The position numbers and the translations under genes are program-made. A DNA stretch of 64,000 nt, from positions 1-64,000 of the forward strand of contig VGVQ01000010.1 of NCBI GenBank assembly GCA_016874005.1. Direction: 5' to 3'. Source of the DNA: Gemmatimonadota bacterium. Its GTDB lineage: Bacteria > Gemmatimonadota > Gemmatimonadetes > Gemmatimonadales > GWC2-71-9. Positions 50,583 to 59,032 of the stretch are shown in pieces. Under the pieces are notes generated by a model, which had not been told where the DNA came from, did no database searches, and saw only the letters and a program-made list of their open reading frames with translations. Positions within the stretch are counted from its first letter, which is position 1. Every line of letters begins with the position of its first letter.

Positions 50583-52967
50583 GTGTGCTCGCTCGGGTCG
50601 TTCCTCCGCGGTTCCGCCGTCCTGCTCGGTATCGCGTCCACTCCCGTTGCCGCCCAGCCCGTGATTCGGCTGAGCGGCTACGTTCGCTCTTCGGCCAGCG
50701 GCGAAGTCATTCGCTACGCCCGGATCTCCGCCGATGGTCAGCCCAGCGTGGCGGAGTCGAACCAGGACGGTTTCTTCGTGTTGGCGCTGCCGCCGGGATC
50801 GCACCAAATTCGGATTCGGGCAGTCGGTTTCGCTCCCAAAGTCGAGCAGGTCACCCTGACAGCTTCGGTGATTCGCGACTTCCTCCTCGACCCGCGTCCC
50901 CTTCAGCTCGAGGAGATCACCGTGGCCGGCCGGCGCGACACCTCCGACGTCGATCCTGCCAGCGCCGAGATGAGCACGGCCCGGCTCGAGATGACGACCG
51001 TCAGGCTCGTTCCCGTCGTCCTCGGCGAAGTCGATCCGATCCGCGCCCTCACCCTGCTCCCTGGGGTGACCACGATCAGCGACTACTCGACCGGCTTCAG
51101 CGTCCGCGGCGGCACCACCGATCAGAATTTGATTCTCCTGGACGAGTCGACGATCTACAACCCGGCCCACGTCTTCGGCTTCTTCTCGGTCTTCAACGGC
51201 GACGCCATCGACGACGTCAAGCTCTACAAGGGTGCCATCCCCGCCCGGTACGGCGGCCGATTGTCCTCGGTGCTCGACGTCCGCCAGCGGGAAGGCAACG
51301 CCAAGCGCTTCGAAGGGGGCGCCACGATCGGGCTCCTGGCGAGCCGGATGTCGTTGGAGGGTCCGCTCCCGGACCGGATCGGCTCCTATCTGGTCGCCGC
51401 TCGGCGAACCTACGCCGATCTCTTCCTCAAGCTCTCGAGCGATCCCGATCTCAACCAGAACGTCGCCTATTTCTACGACGTCAACGCCAAGACCAATGTT
51501 CGGCTCGGGGCGAGCGGCGCCGTCATGGTCTCGGGATACTTTGGCCGCGACCGCTTCAAGGTGGCCGAGCGGTTCGCCGCGAGCTGGGGGAACCAGGCCG
51601 GCACCCTGCGGTGGAACCAGGCCTTCGGCAGCCGGCTCTTCTCGAAGCTCACCGCCACCGTGAGCGACTACGACTACGGTCTCGAGTTCTTGGGCATCGG
51701 ACGGGATCTGTCCTGGACGGCCCGGATCGGCGGGTACGACCTCAAGCTCGACCAGACTTACCACGTCGCCAACGGCAATCGGATCGAGTTCGGTGGTGCG
51801 CTCACCCGTCACAACATTCGCCCCGGGAGCATCCGACCGGTCGGCGACTCCCCGGTACGGCCGCTCGACCTCCAGCCCCGCTATGGCCTGGCTCCGGCGC
51901 TCCATGCCAGTCACGAGATCGAACTCGGACCCGCCGTTTCGCTGCGTTATGGGGTCCGCTACGCCGGGTTCCGGCGACTTGGCGCCGGAACCATCTACCG
52001 GTATGCCGGCGGTCCGCTCCGCTACGACGCCTCGCTCGGCCGCTATCAGAAGAACCCCGTCGCCGACAGCACCGAGTACCGGCCGGGCGAGACGATCGTC
52101 TCGCGATTCGGCCTGGAGCCGCGGCTGTCGTTGCGGGTCGGCCTCGCCAAGACCGCGAGTCTCAAGGCCGGCTATTCCCGGACCCGCCAGTTCCTTCACC
52201 TCGTCTCGAACACCAATTCGCCGACCCCGGTCGACATCTGGGAGCCGATCGGTCGCTATCTCGAACCGCAGCTGAGTGATCAACTCGCCCTGGGCTTCGC
52301 GAAGACCTGGGACGACGAGCGGTACGAGTTCTCGGCGGAGGCCTATTACAAGCGGCTGGCGAACGTCACCGACTTCATCGATGGTGCCGATATCGCGCTC
52401 AACGACCGACTCGAAACCGAGATGCTGCAGGGCACCGGTCGGTCCTACGGGCTCGAGTTGTACGCCCGGAAGCGGGCCGGGCGGCTCACCGGCTGGGTGA
52501 GCTATACGTTAGGCAGGGCGGAGCGACGCCTCCGGGGCATTGCCCCGGACGACCCCGGCATCAACGGCGGACGGTACTATCCGTCTCCCTACGACAAGAC
52601 CCACGACCTCTCGGTGGTCGGGTTCCATCCCCTCTCCCGCACCTGGACCGTGGCTGGGACCTTCGTCGCGGCCAGCGGTCTTCCGGCCACCTTTCCCGAG
52701 TCGCGCTACCGGTACAACGGACTCCTGGTGGTGGAGTACGGCCCTCGTAACGCGGCCAGGCTCCCCACCTACCACCGGCTCGACCTGACCTTCACCCGGA
52801 CCACCAACCGGAGCCAGTGGCAGTTCGGGCTCTTCAACCTGTACAACCGGTTCAACGCGCAGTCGATCGCCTTCCAGCAGGTCGAGAACAACCCGCTGGC
52901 GCTGGAAGCCGTGCAGACGTCGATATTCGGCATCGTGCCCAGCGTGAGCTTCTCATTCGCGTTCTGA
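50583..52967 (+). CDS. TonB-dependent receptor with carboxypeptidase-regulatory-like domain
   Basis: This 794-aa outer-membrane receptor has a signal peptide (FLRGSAVLLGIASTPVAAQ), a carboxypeptidase-D regulatory-like domain (about residues 22-100; LSGYVRSSASGEVIRYARI, LPPGSHQIRIRAVGF), a plug (about 115-215; LLPGVTTISDYSTGFSVRGG, DQNLILLDESTIYNPAHVFG) and a 22-strand barrel ending VPSVSFSFAF with terminal Phe. It imports a bulky ligand using TonB energy. The following DUF4249 lipoprotein gene starts within its stop codon (TGATG), which is the usual pairing for this receptor type. The start is GTG 50583. Confidence 0.88.
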   Translation: MCSLGSFLRGSAVLLGIASTPVAAQPVIRLSGYVRSSASGEVIRYARISADGQPSVAESNQDGFFVLALPPGSHQIRIRAVGFAPKVEQVTLTASVIRDFLLDPRPLQLEEITVAGRRDTSDVDPASAEMSTARLEMTTVRLVPVVLGEVDPIRALTLLPGVTTISDYSTGFSVRGGTTDQNLILLDESTIYNPAHVFGFFSVFNGDAIDDVKLYKGAIPARYGGRLSSVLDVRQREGNAKRFEGGATIGLLASRMSLEGPLPDRIGSYLVAARRTYADLFLKLSSDPDLNQNVAYFYDVNAKTNVRLGASGAVMVSGYFGRDRFKVAERFAASWGNQAGTLRWNQAFGSRLFSKLTATVSDYDYGLEFLGIGRDLSWTARIGGYDLKLDQTYHVANGNRIEFGGALTRHNIRPGSIRPVGDSPVRPLDLQPRYGLAPALHASHEIELGPAVSLRYGVRYAGFRRLGAGTIYRYAGGPLRYDASLGRYQKNPVADSTEYRPGETIVSRFGLEPRLSLRVGLAKTASLKAGYSRTRQFLHLVSNTNSPTPVDIWEPIGRYLEPQLSDQLALGFAKTWDDERYEFSAEAYYKRLANVTDFIDGADIALNDRLETEMLQGTGRSYGLELYARKRAGRLTGWVSYTLGRAERRLRGIAPDDPGINGGRYYPSPYDKTHDLSVVGFHPLSRTWTVAGTFVAASGLPATFPESRYRYNGLLVVEYGPRNAARLPTYHRLDLTFTRTTNRSQWQFGLFNLYNRFNAQSIAFQQVENNPLALEAVQTSIFGIVPSVSFSFAF

Positions 52968-53830
52968 TGCCGACGATGCGCCGCTGGATCCCGCTCCTCC
53001 CCGTCCTTGCCGGCTGCACCCGGGTGGTATCGCTCGAGGTCGACTCGGGACCGACACGGTTGGTCGTCGAAGGCCGCATCGAGCTGCGACCGGGCGATGG
53101 CGGCGGCCGCCAGACCATCCTGCTCACCACGACCGATCGGTTCGACGCGATCGGGCCGCTCCCGCCGGCGACCGGTGCCACGGTCGTGGTCCAGGACGAC
53201 CAGGGCCGGCAGTTCGTCTTCTCGCCGAGCCCCATCGCCGGGAACCCGGCCTACATCACGACCGGCCTGACACCCAGGGTGGGCGGGCGCTACCTCCTGA
53301 CCATCGACTACCAGGGCGAGCGCTATCGCGCCGAGCACCAGCTGCTGGCCCCGCCACCGCTCGACTCGCTCTATTTCCGGTACGAAGACGCCGGCCTGGC
53401 CCAAGGCGACTCGGGATTCCGAGCGGTCATCGACTACACCGACCCGGCTGGCGTCAAGAACTACTACCTCTGGGAACTCCTCGTCGACGGTGAGCGCCGC
53501 ATCGCCGTGGACCCGGGCAATCGGTTCCGAATCATCAGCGACGATCGGTTCTATGACGGCGGCGAGGTCAAAGGCTACCAGCCCTACGACGAAGAGGTGG
53601 TCGAGCCGGGCCAGGTCGTCACGATCCGCCAGTTGGCGCTCTCCGAGGCAGGATTTCGGTATCATTTCGTCCTGTTCGAGCAGACGACCGGCGGGGGAGG
53701 CCCCTTCTCGACGCCCCCGACGTCGGTCCGGGGCAACGTCGTCAACCTGACCGACCCCGCTCGTTACCCACTCGGCTTCTTCTTCGCCACCCAGGTGGCG
53801 GAGCGGTCGGCTGTGGTCCCTGCTCGCTGA
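52967..53830 (+). CDS. DUF4249 lipoprotein, TonB-receptor partner
   Basis: This 287-aa protein has a lipoprotein signal (MRRWIPLLPVLAGC, lipidated Cys) and a DUF4249 region: RLVVEGRIELRPGDGGGRQ, PATGATVVVQDDQG, GRYLLTIDYQGERYRAEHQL and KNYYLWELLVDG. DUF4249 proteins are encoded next to TonB receptors with a carboxypeptidase-regulatory domain and are probably surface or periplasmic ligand-binding partners. The start codon shares one base with the receptor stop. ATG 52967 gives a lipobox at the expected distance; a second ATG lies three codons later. Confidence 0.85.
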   Translation: MPTMRRWIPLLPVLAGCTRVVSLEVDSGPTRLVVEGRIELRPGDGGGRQTILLTTTDRFDAIGPLPPATGATVVVQDDQGRQFVFSPSPIAGNPAYITTGLTPRVGGRYLLTIDYQGERYRAEHQLLAPPPLDSLYFRYEDAGLAQGDSGFRAVIDYTDPAGVKNYYLWELLVDGERRIAVDPGNRFRIISDDRFYDGGEVKGYQPYDEEVVEPGQVVTIRQLALSEAGFRYHFVLFEQTTGGGGPFSTPPTSVRGNVVNLTDPARYPLGFFFATQVAERSAVVPAR

Positions 53831-53889
53831 GACCGGGTGGGAAGAGCGCGCGGCGCCGGTCCTGGACCCAAGGCATCAAGGAGGTGGCG

Positions 53890-55716
53890 ATGACCGCGAT
53901 TCGGCTGACCGTTGGAGTGATCGTCGCCGCGGGCTGTGGCCCCGCCCCGCTACCGCAAGCGCTACCTAACGAGCAACTCGCGACGGCTGGTACCGCCGCG
54001 GCGACCCGCTTGACCATCCAACTCGAAGCGCGTTTGGCCCTGTGGCGGCCGGCCGCGGCGGACGGACCCGCGCTCGAAGTCGCCGCGTTCGGCGTGGTGG
54101 GACAGCCGCCCTCGGTGCCAGGCCCCTTGATCCGGGCGCCAGTTGGCACCGAGGTCACCGTGACGCTGGCCAACCGGCTCGCCGATACGCTTCTGGTCAC
54201 CGGGCTGATCGATCCGCGGTCGACGGATACCATGGTGATCGCGCCGGGCCAGACCGGCGCGTCGACCTTTCGGGCCGACCGAGCCGGACTCTACGGGTAT
54301 GCCGGCCACGCTCGCCGCGGAGCGAGCGTCGACGAGCTCCCGCGAGGCGGACAACTCGTCGGAGTCGTCGCCATCGACTCGGCCGCAACCGGCCGAGATC
54401 GGATCTTCGCGATCACGGCGTGGAACGGACCGGTCCTGCCCGCGACCGGCGATTCCACCTTCCTTCTCGCAGTGAACGGGAAGATCTGGCCCCACACGCC
54501 GCGAATTCGCCTCGGGGTGGGCGATTCCGCGCATTGGCGGGTCATCAACTTTGCCCGAAGCACCCATCCGATGCACCTCCATGGCGCGTACTTCCGGGTC
54601 GACGCCCGAGGCGATTGGACGGGCGACACCGCATACAGCCTGTCGCGGAGGCGCCTCGCCGTCACCGAGGTCCTCCGACTTCGCGAGACCATGTCGATCT
54701 CGTGGAGCCCGCACCAGCCGGGAAACTGGCTGTTCCACTGCCACGACGCGTTTCACATCATCCACAACCAGTTGTCGGAACTGCCCGCGGCGGCCGCGCT
54801 GTGGTCGAGCCACCTCCGCGGCGACACCGTCCACGCCCAGGCGCTACCGCCCGTGCATAGCGAGGAGGGCCACGGGATGGCGGGCCTGGTGCTCGGGATC
54901 GAAGTATCGGGACCGACCCCGACTCGGTCCTCGCTGACCGAGCGCCGAATCGACCTCACCATCCAGCAACGGGCCCGGGTCTTCGGGGAGAGCGAGGGTA
55001 TCGGCGCCGTTCTGGCTCGGCCCGGTCAGTTGCCAGCCGACTCGATCCAGATCCCCAGCGCTCCGCTGATCGCCTGGAGAGGCCAGCCGACAGCGGTCAT
55101 GGTGCACAACCGCCTTCCGGCCGCCACGTCGATCCACTGGCACGGGCTCGAGCTGGAGAGCTATTTCGACGGGGTCGCGGGTTTCAGTGGACAGCGAGGC
55201 AGACTCGCCCCCGAGATTGCCCCCGGCGATTCGTTCATGGCCCGATTCACCCCGCCGCGAGCCGGGACCTTCATCTACCACTCGCATTTCAGCGAGGTCC
55301 GTCAACTGTCGCTCGGGCTGTTCGGCCCGTTGCTGGTTCTCGAACCCGGCACCCGGTGGGACCCCGACCATGACCGGGTGGTGATCTTCTCGGTGGCCGG
55401 CCTCGGCGACTCCGCGCTGGTGGTGGCGCACGATAGCCTGGCTCCGCTCCGCCGCGGGCGCCGATATCGGTTCCGCTTCATCAACATCACCCCAGCCGAC
55501 GATGTCGTCCTCGAGACCCTCCAGGCCGGGCAGCCCGTCGACTGGCTCGTCGTCGCCAAGGACGGGGCCGATCTGCCCGCGGGCCGGCCCGGGCCGGCGC
55601 GGCTTCGGTTCGGCCCGGGCGAAACGACCGACATCGAACTCGTCGTCGGAACCGGCCCACTCGCATTTCGGGTCAAGAGCTTCAACGACTTCGACACCGC
55701 GATTCCGGTCCGCTAG
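53890..55716 (+). CDS. Lipoprotein multicopper oxidase with permuted copper-motif order
   Basis: This 608-aa protein has a lipobox (VIVAAGC) and four cupredoxin-like segments. Copper motifs appear as HPMHLHG (226-232) and HCH-x3-H (283-289), then HWHG (416-419) and HSH (464-466). In ordinary laccase-type enzymes HWHG and HSH come first and HCH last. The first segment (PGPLIRAPVGTEVTVTLANRL) looks like a normal domain 1 that lost its His, and the last looks like a middle or final domain without copper ligands. Gln294 occupies the axial position after the type 1 Cys. AAGGAGG precedes ATG 53890. It lies 59 bases after the DUF4249 gene, so metal or phenolic oxidation linked to TonB uptake is conceivable (inference). 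Confidence 0.85.
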   Translation: MTAIRLTVGVIVAAGCGPAPLPQALPNEQLATAGTAAATRLTIQLEARLALWRPAAADGPALEVAAFGVVGQPPSVPGPLIRAPVGTEVTVTLANRLADTLLVTGLIDPRSTDTMVIAPGQTGASTFRADRAGLYGYAGHARRGASVDELPRGGQLVGVVAIDSAATGRDRIFAITAWNGPVLPATGDSTFLLAVNGKIWPHTPRIRLGVGDSAHWRVINFARSTHPMHLHGAYFRVDARGDWTGDTAYSLSRRRLAVTEVLRLRETMSISWSPHQPGNWLFHCHDAFHIIHNQLSELPAAAALWSSHLRGDTVHAQALPPVHSEEGHGMAGLVLGIEVSGPTPTRSSLTERRIDLTIQQRARVFGESEGIGAVLARPGQLPADSIQIPSAPLIAWRGQPTAVMVHNRLPAATSIHWHGLELESYFDGVAGFSGQRGRLAPEIAPGDSFMARFTPPRAGTFIYHSHFSEVRQLSLGLFGPLLVLEPGTRWDPDHDRVVIFSVAGLGDSALVVAHDSLAPLRRGRRYRFRFINITPADDVVLETLQAGQPVDWLVVAKDGADLPAGRPGPARLRFGPGETTDIELVVGTGPLAFRVKSFNDFDTAIPVR

Positions 55717-56050
55717 CCCGTTAGGCCGTGCCCCCGAGCTGGTCGAGGATCGCGTTCCCGCCGATCGGGTGGCCCTCGATCGCCGCGGATCCGGGTCCTC
55801 GTCCGCCACCTCTGGGCCGGTCGTCCCGCCGGCTTCCCGCTGCCCTGAGCCGCCCCGTCCCGACCTGGCGGCCGCGGGGGGCATCGCGACATCTTCCTTC
55901 CCGATGATCGCCGTCACCTTCCTGACCTGACGAGAACCATTTGGCGCCAAGACCCGGCCCCGGTGTCTCTCACCACGCCCCAGGCGGGCCCGGCCTCGGC
56001 TCGGGACATTCGTGGCCCGCCGTCATCGCCGAGCCGCCGGCGGTCGCGCC
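55717..56050. other. Intergenic stretch without a supported gene
   Basis: About 330 bases between the multicopper oxidase and the methyltransferase. It contains one CGTTAGGC motif (55719-55726). All frames are short, low in complexity and typical of non-coding high-GC DNA. No promoter, repeat or RNA gene could be recognised with confidence. Confidence 0.4.
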
Positions 56051-56884
56051 GTGAGGATTCCCCGGTTCCAACTGGTCGAGGTCGAGGACGAACCCTGGCT
56101 GCCGCCGCTGCTGCGGCGCGCCATGACGGATTTCCTGGCCGAGGTAACGGCCCGGACGGATCCGTACCGAAGCGCCGCGCCGATCGTGGCGGGCCTGATT
56201 GCGGAGGCGCCCAATCGAGAGGTGGTCGATCTGTGCTCCGGAGCTGGTGGTCCCTGGCCCGGCCTCCTGGAATCGCTGCCTCCGGATCGACGGCCAGCGA
56301 TGCTGACGTTGTCCGACGCCTACCCGAACGTGGCCGCGCTGGCACGGTTCCCGGCCGGTACCCGGGTACGCTATCGAGAAAAACCAACACCCGCCCACGA
56401 AACGCCCGCCGATTCAGGGGCCGCGCAAACGATCTTCTCGGCGTTTCATCATTTCCCGCCGCGAGCAGCCCGCCGGCTGCTGGCCGCCACCACGCGGACC
56501 GGTGCCCCGATCGCGGTCTTCGAGGCGACCGAGCGATCGCTCCGGGCTCTCGGACTCATGCTCACGGTCCCATTCCTGGTGTGGGCCCTCACCCCGCTGA
56601 TCCGGCCTCGGCGCTGGTGGCGTTGGGTGCTGACCTACCCGATTCCGATCGTCCCGTTGCTGGTCATGTGGGACGGCCTGGTGTCGTGTCTGCGGAGCTA
56701 TCGGCCAGAGGAGCTGCGCGAGCTCGCCGGGTCGAAGGAGTTGGCCCACATGCGCTGGGAAGTCGGCCAGGTGCACCGGCCTGGCACCCCGCTGCCGGTC
56801 ACTTACCTGATTGGGCGGCCCTTGGTCAGGACGGCGCGGGTTGGGGAGGTACCGCGGGATCGAGCGGTTGCCGAGCGCGGCTGA
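56051..56884 (+). CDS. SAM-dependent methyltransferase-like protein with a membrane segment
   Basis: This 277-aa protein starts RIPRFQLVEVEDEPWLPPLLRRAMTDFL, then a degenerate class I methyltransferase core: EVVDLCSGAGGPWPGLL as the SAM loop and AMLTLSDAYPN as the acidic-loop strand. A hydrophobic segment (ALGLMLTVPFLVWALTPLI) and a second one (IPIVPLLVMWDGLVS) follow, unusual for a soluble methyltransferase and suggesting membrane association. GTG 56051 is preferred because family-like sequence begins there; GTG 56012 is an alternative. Its last 59 bases overlap the convergent MFS gene. The substrate is unknown. Confidence 0.65.
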   Translation: MRIPRFQLVEVEDEPWLPPLLRRAMTDFLAEVTARTDPYRSAAPIVAGLIAEAPNREVVDLCSGAGGPWPGLLESLPPDRRPAMLTLSDAYPNVAALARFPAGTRVRYREKPTPAHETPADSGAAQTIFSAFHHFPPRAARRLLAATTRTGAPIAVFEATERSLRALGLMLTVPFLVWALTPLIRPRRWWRWVLTYPIPIVPLLVMWDGLVSCLRSYRPEELRELAGSKELAHMRWEVGQVHRPGTPLPVTYLIGRPLVRTARVGEVPRDRAVAERG

Positions 56885-58073
56885 GCCAGCGCCCGACGAC
56901 GAAGGGAATGAGTCCGGTGGCCGCGCAGACGACCCCCATCACCCCATAACCCACCGCCGAGAAGACCACCCCGGACACGACGCTGGCGCCCGCGGCCGTG
57001 GCGGTCACCAGCGAGTCGTTGAGCCCCTGAACTTTGGCTCGCTCCGCCGCGGCAAGTCGATCCGACAGCAGCGTCGACCCGCCGACATAGACGACGTTCC
57101 AGCCCAACCCGAGGAGCCACAACGCCGCGCCGAGCGGGATCACCGCGATGGCTCGGCTGGCCACGACGCCAGAGCAGATCAGCATGGCGCCGCCGAAGGC
57201 GATCAAGGGTCCGCGGCCCCAGCGATCGGCGAGCCGTCCCGAAATCAGAGAAAAGCCGAACATCCCGAGCACGTGGGCCGACATGACCCCCGAAATCGCC
57301 TCGAGGCCGTGATCCCGATGACTCATCTCGAGCGAGGTGATCACCATCAGCATCGTCATGACGGCCTGCGACGCGACCATCGCCGCGATGGTGACGGCCA
57401 CGGTCGAATCGGCGAGAATCGTCGCCAGCGGCCGGGCCGCCGGGGCGGGACCGGCCGGCTGGGCCAGCCGAAGGGCGAGGTCGCGGGGCTCCGGCCGCAG
57501 CAAGGCGGCGACGACCGCGCCGCCCAAGACGAAAAATGCCGCGCTCGCGGCGTAGGGCCCGGACAGCCCGGGACCGCCTAACGAAAGGGCCAGGGCCGAC
57601 ATCGGGGCCACCAGCACCGGCCCGAGTACCGCGCCGACCGTTCCCCCCATCACCACCGTGGCGATCGCCCGGCCGCGGGCCGCCGGCTGATGCACTTCGC
57701 CCGCGACGAAACGGCCCAGCTGCATGGCCGCGTTGGCGGCCCCCATCAGCAACAGCCCGGTCACGAAGCCCAGGAACGACCGGAGCGCGATCGCGCCCGC
57801 GGCCACCACCGCCCCCACCACCCCGGTGGAGAGTCCCAGAGTCATCGTCATCCGCCGCCCGAGCGGATCCATCAGCCGCCCCCACACCGTGGCGAAGAGC
57901 GCCCCACCGGCCCAATAACAGGCGGTCGGCACCCCAGCCCAGGAGGCTCGCCGAGCCAGGTCGGCACCGACGATCGGTGTCACGGTCGAAGCGACCAAGA
58001 ACCCGGCCGACCCGAAGGCCTGGGTGATGAAGAGGACCCATTTGATGTGGCGAGCGGCCGCCGCGATCGGCAT
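56826..58073 (-). CDS. MFS transporter
   Basis: This 415-aa transporter is predicted to have 12 TM helices. It has the motif A-like loop GRLMDPLGRRMTM between TM2 and TM3 and its second-half copy GRLADRWGRGPL, plus VMGGTVGAVLGPVLVAP as a motif-C-like antiporter segment. These suggest a drug- or metabolite-exporting antiporter. The N-terminus MPIAAAARHIKWVLFITQAF is normal for the family. Its 3' end overlaps the methyltransferase gene by 59 bases, and the next minus-strand gene (DUF6265) ends 9 bases upstream of its start, so the two may be co-transcribed. Confidence 0.82.
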   Translation of the reverse strand: MPIAAAARHIKWVLFITQAFGSAGFLVASTVTPIVGADLARRASWAGVPTACYWAGGALFATVWGRLMDPLGRRMTMTLGLSTGVVGAVVAAGAIALRSFLGFVTGLLLMGAANAAMQLGRFVAGEVHQPAARGRAIATVVMGGTVGAVLGPVLVAPMSALALSLGGPGLSGPYAASAAFFVLGGAVVAALLRPEPRDLALRLAQPAGPAPAARPLATILADSTVAVTIAAMVASQAVMTMLMVITSLEMSHRDHGLEAISGVMSAHVLGMFGFSLISGRLADRWGRGPLIAFGGAMLICSGVVASRAIAVIPLGAALWLLGLGWNVVYVGGSTLLSDRLAAAERAKVQGLNDSLVTATAAGASVVSGVVFSAVGYGVMGVVCAATGLIPFVVGRWLSRARQPLDPAVPPQPAPS

Positions 58074-58082
58074 CCGCCAATA

Positions 58083-58565
58083 CTAACGGGTCGCCTCCGA
58101 GCTCGGACAGGCGACCCGCTGGAATCGGAAATCAATGCCGCGGAGGCTGTCACGGACGGTGCCTTCGATCCGGGCATGGAGCGAGTCGGCCGCCTTCGGC
58201 CGATAGATGATGCGATCAGGAAAGTCGTGATCGAGGTTCTCGAACACGAGCAGCGTGTCCGACTCGACGATGGCGGGAAACGCGGTGGGCAGCTGACCCG
58301 CTGGAACGGCGTGATAGACCAACCGGTCGCGATTCCGCTCGATCCGCAGGAACTCCCACGAAACCGCCTGGTCCCCTCGAGCCGAGACGCTGACACCGAA
58401 GAGCATCCCGCCCCTTGCCGGGAGCCACCGCTCCTCGATCACCAGAGTTCCCCGCCGCTCCCAACACCCGACCAGCCAGGTTGGGAGCCGATCCGGGGGC
58501 GTTTGACTCGACCCCGGCTTCGGACTCAGGGCCAATAGCATCGCCACCACCACCGCTCGTGTCAT
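58083..58565 (-). CDS. Secreted DUF6265 family protein
   Basis: This 160-aa protein has a signal peptide (VVVAMLLALSPKPGSSQ) and a beta-barrel-like domain: WLVGCWERRGTLVIEERWLPARGGMLFG, LVYHAVPAGQ and LLVFENLDHDFPDRIIYRP, the typical pattern of DUF6265 (lipocalin-like, unknown function). ATG 58565 gives the best signal peptide; an in-frame extension upstream lacks features. It lies 9 bases before the MFS gene on the same strand. Confidence 0.7.
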   Translation of the reverse strand: MTRAVVVAMLLALSPKPGSSQTPPDRLPTWLVGCWERRGTLVIEERWLPARGGMLFGVSVSARGDQAVSWEFLRIERNRDRLVYHAVPAGQLPTAFPAIVESDTLLVFENLDHDFPDRIIYRPKAADSLHARIEGTVRDSLRGIDFRFQRVACPSSEATR

Positions 58566-58696
58566 GAGGCACCGCCGCTCTGGGACCCACGATGCTAATC
58601 GACGCCCAGCCATCTCGCTTGTAGGAATGCGTCACGACGGTTGCCCCGCGGTGCCCGATCGGGTAAGGTGCAGTAGCCCAACCCGCGACCCGACCG

Positions 58697-59032
58697 ATGC
58701 TGGCCTGGAAGCCGACCCGCGAGATGACTTCGAGTGAGTTCAAGAGCGGCGTCCTCACGGTCGCGATCGGGCTCGGCGCCAGTTTCTTCGTGGCCGGCCT
58801 CACCCAGGTTCCTGGACTGGTGGCATGCCTGATCTACCTCGCGGGGGTTCTCGGCTTGGCGGCGATCGGGACCCCGGACTGGTTGTCGCAAGTGATGCGT
58901 CGCGCGCCGACCCGCGGCGGCCCTCCCCAGCGTGACGGGATTGCGCGGGCGTTCCTGGTGACCGGGGCGCTGGCCGCGCTCACTTTCGCGGCCTGGGCAA
59001 TCGTCCGGCAGGCACTCCGAGGCGGGGCGTGA
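58697..59032 (+). CDS. Small three-TM membrane protein
   Basis: This 111-aa protein has three predicted TM helices: VLTVAIGLGASFFVAGL, VACLIYLAGVLGLAAIG and AFLVTGALAALTFAAWAIV, with a positively charged loop (RRAPTRGGPPQRDG). No family was recognised. It overlaps the following HExxH-protein gene by 4 bases (GTGA), so it may be an anchor or partner of that protein. ATG 58697 or, nine codons later, ATG 58724 (MTSSEFKSG) may be the start. Confidence 0.6.
   Translation: MLAWKPTREMTSSEFKSGVLTVAIGLGASFFVAGLTQVPGLVACLIYLAGVLGLAAIGTPDWLSQVMRRAPTRGGPPQRDGIARAFLVTGALAALTFAAWAIVRQALRGGA

Noticed and set aside
53831-53889. GACCGG...CCGGTC inverted repeat between DUF4249 and multicopper oxidase genes as a terminator
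   Set aside because: Short 6-bp arms around a 19-base GC-rich loop and no T-tract; not enough to separate the two genes.
55721-55800. Minus-strand tail IEGHPIGGNAILDQLGG ending TAA, faintly like a cytochrome b5 HPGG motif
   Set aside because: The upstream reading has no protein character and no start; the match is too short to support a gene.
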